From assembly GCA_031373665.1 (NCBI GenBank), contig JANMMZ010000119.1, positions 62,001 through 126,000 of the forward strand: DNA of 64,000 bases, written 5' to 3'. The translations under genes and the position numbers were made by a program. The stretch is from M3007 sp031373665 (GTDB lineage: Bacteria > Bacteroidota > Bacteroidia > Chitinophagales > Saprospiraceae). Of the stretch, positions 61,154 through 64,000 are shown one piece after another; position 1 is the first letter of the stretch, and each line of letters begins with the position of its first letter. The notes below the pieces were generated by a model. That model made no database searches. It saw only the letters and a program-made list of their open reading frames with translations, and was not told the DNA's origin.

Positions 61154-63736
61154 CTAAGATCCGTTGTCCAATCCAACAACCACCCCAGTCGCCCCGTTCA
61201 TCTCCACCAAATCCCCCGTTTTTAAGCGTTGCAACAAACCCGTAATGCCCACAATGCAGGGCTTACCCATTTCCCGCGATACGATGGCAGAATGGCTCAA
61301 AAGACTACCTTTTTCAACCAAAATGCCGCCCGCTGAAGGGAAAAGTGTCACCCATCCCGGATCCGTGCTGACAGTCACCAATATATCGCCTTCTAAATCC
61401 TCCACTTCCCTAGGATCGAGTACGATGCGCACTTTTGCGCGCACGATGCCTGGACAACAACCCAAACCTTTCATCGAATCGCTATCCGAAATAGGTTCCA
61501 CGGGGTTGCAATTGATGGTAAAATCATTACCAACATAGACCATACCCGTTGTTGCAATGCGTTCGGCTGGTGGCTTCGATTTTCCCCAAGTTTCGTACTG
61601 TTTTTTCCGCAAATCAATCAGGTCGCGCAAGTTGCCATTGATACTTGTGCCTTTGATGTGGTCAAATATTTCAATTTGGGTCAAAAAGAAAATATCACGC
61701 TCCGCTTCGATCAAGTTGGCGGCAGCAAAACGATGACCAATGGCGCAAAAAATATCCCGGACAGTGCCATATCCTCGGGTGCGGGCGTAGCGCAGGTTTT
61801 CGCGTGCGCTCACCAATGTGCGGGTATTTTTTAGGAAATAATTGAAAATCCAGCGTTTTAAAGGCTTTAAACGCAGTTTTTCAGCCACCACTTGTTCGGC
61901 TTCCCGGCGCATGGTGTGCTCAATATCGTTGGTATTGGCCTTCAAATCTTGCCGCAAATAAGACTGAATGATTTGTAACCATGCTGCGGGATTTTGTTGG
62001 TAAGTGACCGTTTCTAATTTCAATTCACCGACGCAACGATTGCCCCACTTGTCGAGGTATTCTGCTATTTGTTCCTGTATTTCAGGCGGAAATTTATTGT
62101 TTTTAAACATTTTCACCAGTGTTTCCGCCGAATTTTCTAAAAACAGGGTTTTCATCTCGGGTTGGTGACGGATGGTTTCGGTCAACTGCAAACAACGGTG
62201 AATGGGCTCGGTAGAAACAATATCTTTTGCCCCACAAAGCAGGTTATTGTGCAAATTGCCTTGGGTATCCAGTTGGTATTTTAGAGTCAATTTCTGTAAA
62301 ACACCAAAGTAAATCATGGCAAAAAAATCATTGACCAAGGGTGCTTTCCATTTTTTTAACAACGTTTGTTCGTAGCGCAGGTAGAGATGCATCAATTCCC
62401 AAGCGTTTTTTGAACGAAAATCAATGCGGCTGTATTCCTGCATGACTTGTTCAAATTCGGCGGTGAAATCGCGGCGCATTTGAGGTAGTGCCCGCCAATT
62501 GCGCCACATGGATCGTACCATTCCAATTTGCCGCCAACGTTCTTCCCAAAAACCGTACCTAGGAAGGTTTTTTAACTCAAAACGCTCTTTGACACCCATC
62601 ATTTTTTCCATAAATTCGGCATTGATGGAGTAGCCGGGCAACATAGCCAAGGCCTTATACCAACCCAAAAGGTTGTAATATACCCGCCCTTCTATCAAGC
62701 CCAGCATATTGGCAAATACCTCTTTTTCGGCTTCGATGGCTTCCATTTTTACACCCAATAACAAACTCAATTGCCGATACACGGCTTCATACATTTTGAG
62801 GATAAAAGTAAACGTCAGGGGCGATGTCAGCCCGGGGTATGACTCGATGATATTGCTATTGTCCCAGATGATATATTCGCCTTCATTGGGTATAATGGGC
62901 GTTTTTTCTTGTAAAAAAGTCGTAATTGGGCGGGTTTGTAACAAAATGACCGCTCCATTTTCTATGGCAAACTCTATATCTTGGGGCGTACCGTAGTGGT
63001 TTCTCAATTGATCTAAGATCCGACCAATTTCCTGTATTTGAGCGTCTTGAAGACTGGTTTTATCTTGTAAATCAGTCGGAACGTCTTCGAGGATCGTGCC
63101 ATGACCAATGGCTTGATGGAACACCATCTGCTGTGTTTTTTGTGCCAATTGTGATTCAATCCGATGATCGGCTTGCACCGTAAATGTATCAGCATCCAAT
63201 AAACCACTCACCAAACCTTCGCCCAATCCATAGACGGCGGTGATGACTTTTTGGTGCCGATTGCCAGAAACCGGATGCGCTCCAAACGCCACACCAGCCG
63301 CTTCAGGTACCACCATACGTTGTACCAATACCGCAATGCCAGCACCTTCTGCATTCATTCCCCTATTTTTTAAGTAGTCTTTCACCCGTTGGTTATTGGC
63401 AGAATCGCGCACTTGCGCTATTTTTTCGGCCAACTGCGCTGGAAAAACGTGCAAAAATGTTTCAAACTGACCCGCAAAAGAGTGTTCTTGGCCGTCTTCA
63501 GCGATGCCCGAAGAACGTACCGCAAAGCCATAAGGATTGGCCGCATCTTGGCTCAAATACTGGCTAATTTCGTCGGCTATTTGCCCCAAACTGGCTTCAT
63601 TGGCAGCACTGAGCCGCTCCCAAGGGATGACGACAAAGGCAGGCACCCGAAAGCCAAGTGATTGGAGCACCATTAAATTGTCGGCTTTGCCGCCACAGTG
63701 ATACGCAGGATTAGGGGCAGTTAAGAAGTTGGGCAT
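61154..63736 (-). CDS. PEP/pyruvate-binding phosphotransferase, PEP synthase/rifampin phosphotransferase-like
   Basis: About 860 residues from the ATG at 63736; an upstream start at 63814 would overlap the neighbour. The N-terminal ATP-grasp part (PPDK_N) has GGKADNLMVLQSLGFRVPAF, YGFAVRSSGIAEDGQEHSFA, VYGLGEGLVSGLLDAD and LQTRPIT. A helical middle domain of about 400 residues follows. The C-terminal swivel domain has the catalytic His in GSLLSHSAIVSREMGKPCIVG. The PEP-binding TIM barrel of true PEP synthase is absent, so it matches phosphotransferases that move a phosphate from ATP, by way of the swivelling His, to a small molecule. Confidence 0.9.
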   Translation of the reverse strand: MPNFLTAPNPAYHCGGKADNLMVLQSLGFRVPAFVVIPWERLSAANEASLGQIADEISQYLSQDAANPYGFAVRSSGIAEDGQEHSFAGQFETFLHVFPAQLAEKIAQVRDSANNQRVKDYLKNRGMNAEGAGIAVLVQRMVVPEAAGVAFGAHPVSGNRHQKVITAVYGLGEGLVSGLLDADTFTVQADHRIESQLAQKTQQMVFHQAIGHGTILEDVPTDLQDKTSLQDAQIQEIGRILDQLRNHYGTPQDIEFAIENGAVILLQTRPITTFLQEKTPIIPNEGEYIIWDNSNIIESYPGLTSPLTFTFILKMYEAVYRQLSLLLGVKMEAIEAEKEVFANMLGLIEGRVYYNLLGWYKALAMLPGYSINAEFMEKMMGVKERFELKNLPRYGFWEERWRQIGMVRSMWRNWRALPQMRRDFTAEFEQVMQEYSRIDFRSKNAWELMHLYLRYEQTLLKKWKAPLVNDFFAMIYFGVLQKLTLKYQLDTQGNLHNNLLCGAKDIVSTEPIHRCLQLTETIRHQPEMKTLFLENSAETLVKMFKNNKFPPEIQEQIAEYLDKWGNRCVGELKLETVTYQQNPAAWLQIIQSYLRQDLKANTNDIEHTMRREAEQVVAEKLRLKPLKRWIFNYFLKNTRTLVSARENLRYARTRGYGTVRDIFCAIGHRFAAANLIEAERDIFFLTQIEIFDHIKGTSINGNLRDLIDLRKKQYETWGKSKPPAERIATTGMVYVGNDFTINCNPVEPISDSDSMKGLGCCPGIVRAKVRIVLDPREVEDLEGDILVTVSTDPGWVTLFPSAGGILVEKGSLLSHSAIVSREMGKPCIVGITGLLQRLKTGDLVEMNGATGVVVGLDNGS

Positions 63737-63753
63737 GATTTTGTTTTTAATAG

Positions 63754-64000
63754 TTAAAAAAGCCGCATCAACATCGGAATTCCGCCCAAAGTCAAATACA
63801 TAGCGATAGTCCAAAAAGCCGAAGCATACTCGATTCTTTTGGCACTTTTGGCGGTTTTATGGCTTAAAAATAACCAACCTTGAGCGGCGCAGACCAAGAA
63901 ACAAAATCCAAGAATGACACAGCCTAAAAGCCCATATCCAGCATAAATCGCGGCAGCGAAACTAGTTAGCAGCGTACCGAAAAGCACCAATATCCATAAT
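63754..64000 (-). CDS. Small-residue-rich membrane protein, C-terminal part (runs off window)
   Basis: The frame is open to the window edge, so the beginning is missing. Visible are three spans (LFGTLLTSFAAAIYAGYG, VILGFCFLVCAAQGWLFL and FWTIAMYLTLGGIPMLM) with a basic loop HKTAKSAKR. Ends 17 bp before the PEP-type enzyme start, so it belongs to the same transcript. Family not recognised. Confidence 0.6.
   Translation of the reverse strand, partial: LWILVLFGTLLTSFAAAIYAGYGLLGCVILGFCFLVCAAQGWLFLSHKTAKSAKRIEYASAFWTIAMYLTLGGIPMLMRLF

Overview
The window looks like a piece of a Bacteroidota chromosome, most likely from the Saprospiria (Lewinella/Haliscomenobacter-like). The evidence is four large secreted proteins (three with type IX secretion (T9SS)-type C-terminal domains), the Bacteroidota promoter element TAnnTTTG ahead of several genes, lack of clear Shine-Dalgarno sequences, LytS/LytTR and sigma/FecR regulators, and a complete alternative complex III (Act) operon followed by caa3-type oxidase genes. 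No tRNA, rRNA, CRISPR array or intact transposase was seen.

Layout. 1-7.1 kb: start of a secreted protein (minus), a secreted HExxHxxGxxH metalloprotease, a fibronectin-III/GEVED adhesin-like protein, and a TPR sensor kinase/LytTR regulator pair. 7.4-8.8 kb: two decayed genes, an esterase N-terminus and a CHAT-domain protease scrambled over three frames. 9-14.4 kb: Crp/Fnr regulator, ECF sigma factor plus FecR-like anti-sigma, an M16 peptidase and a DUF5723 outer-membrane-type protein. 14.4-31.8 kb (all minus): one respiratory block. Transcription starts at two well-formed promoters near 31.85 and 31.98 kb and runs actA-B-C-D-E-F, then oxidase subunits II (with an unusual C-terminal OmpA domain) and I, heme O synthase, two subunit III proteins and subunit IV, to a hairpin terminator at 16.0 kb; a SCO-like protein, DUF420 protein and a small CxxC membrane protein follow. 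Together they would carry electrons from quinol through ActB/ActA/ActE cytochromes to the CuA centre and oxygen.

32-41.4 kb is mostly ordinary: LuxC-like acyl-CoA reductase, TIGR02206 membrane protein, SRPBCC protein, glucose-6-phosphate isomerase, aquaporin, methyltransferase, XRE/ScfR-type regulator and a lamin-tail-domain secreted protein. 41.2-45.6 kb is rearranged: an intact FtsX/MacB-type permease, a small ORF with an in-frame stop and a truncated second permease lie between two 260-bp direct repeats, one of which is the 5' end of the lamin-tail gene. 45.6-51.3 kb holds small stress/regulatory genes and a large PA-domain T9SS protein.

51.7-56.2 kb is the most distinctive accessory island: an orphan TPR remnant, a membrane protein with an N-terminal Effector-Associated Domain 11-like region, a 162-bp MITE-like element whose edge makes that gene's stop codon, and a GC-rich secreted TPR protein with ten exact-length 46-residue repeats. 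56.4 kb to the end is a minus-strand cluster that reads as an undescribed lipid or small-molecule pathway: PEP-dependent phosphotransferase-like enzyme, BtaA-like aminocarboxypropyltransferase, CTP-type lipid kinase, a 28-codon repeat mini-ORF, GNAT-like protein and AMP-forming acyl ligase.
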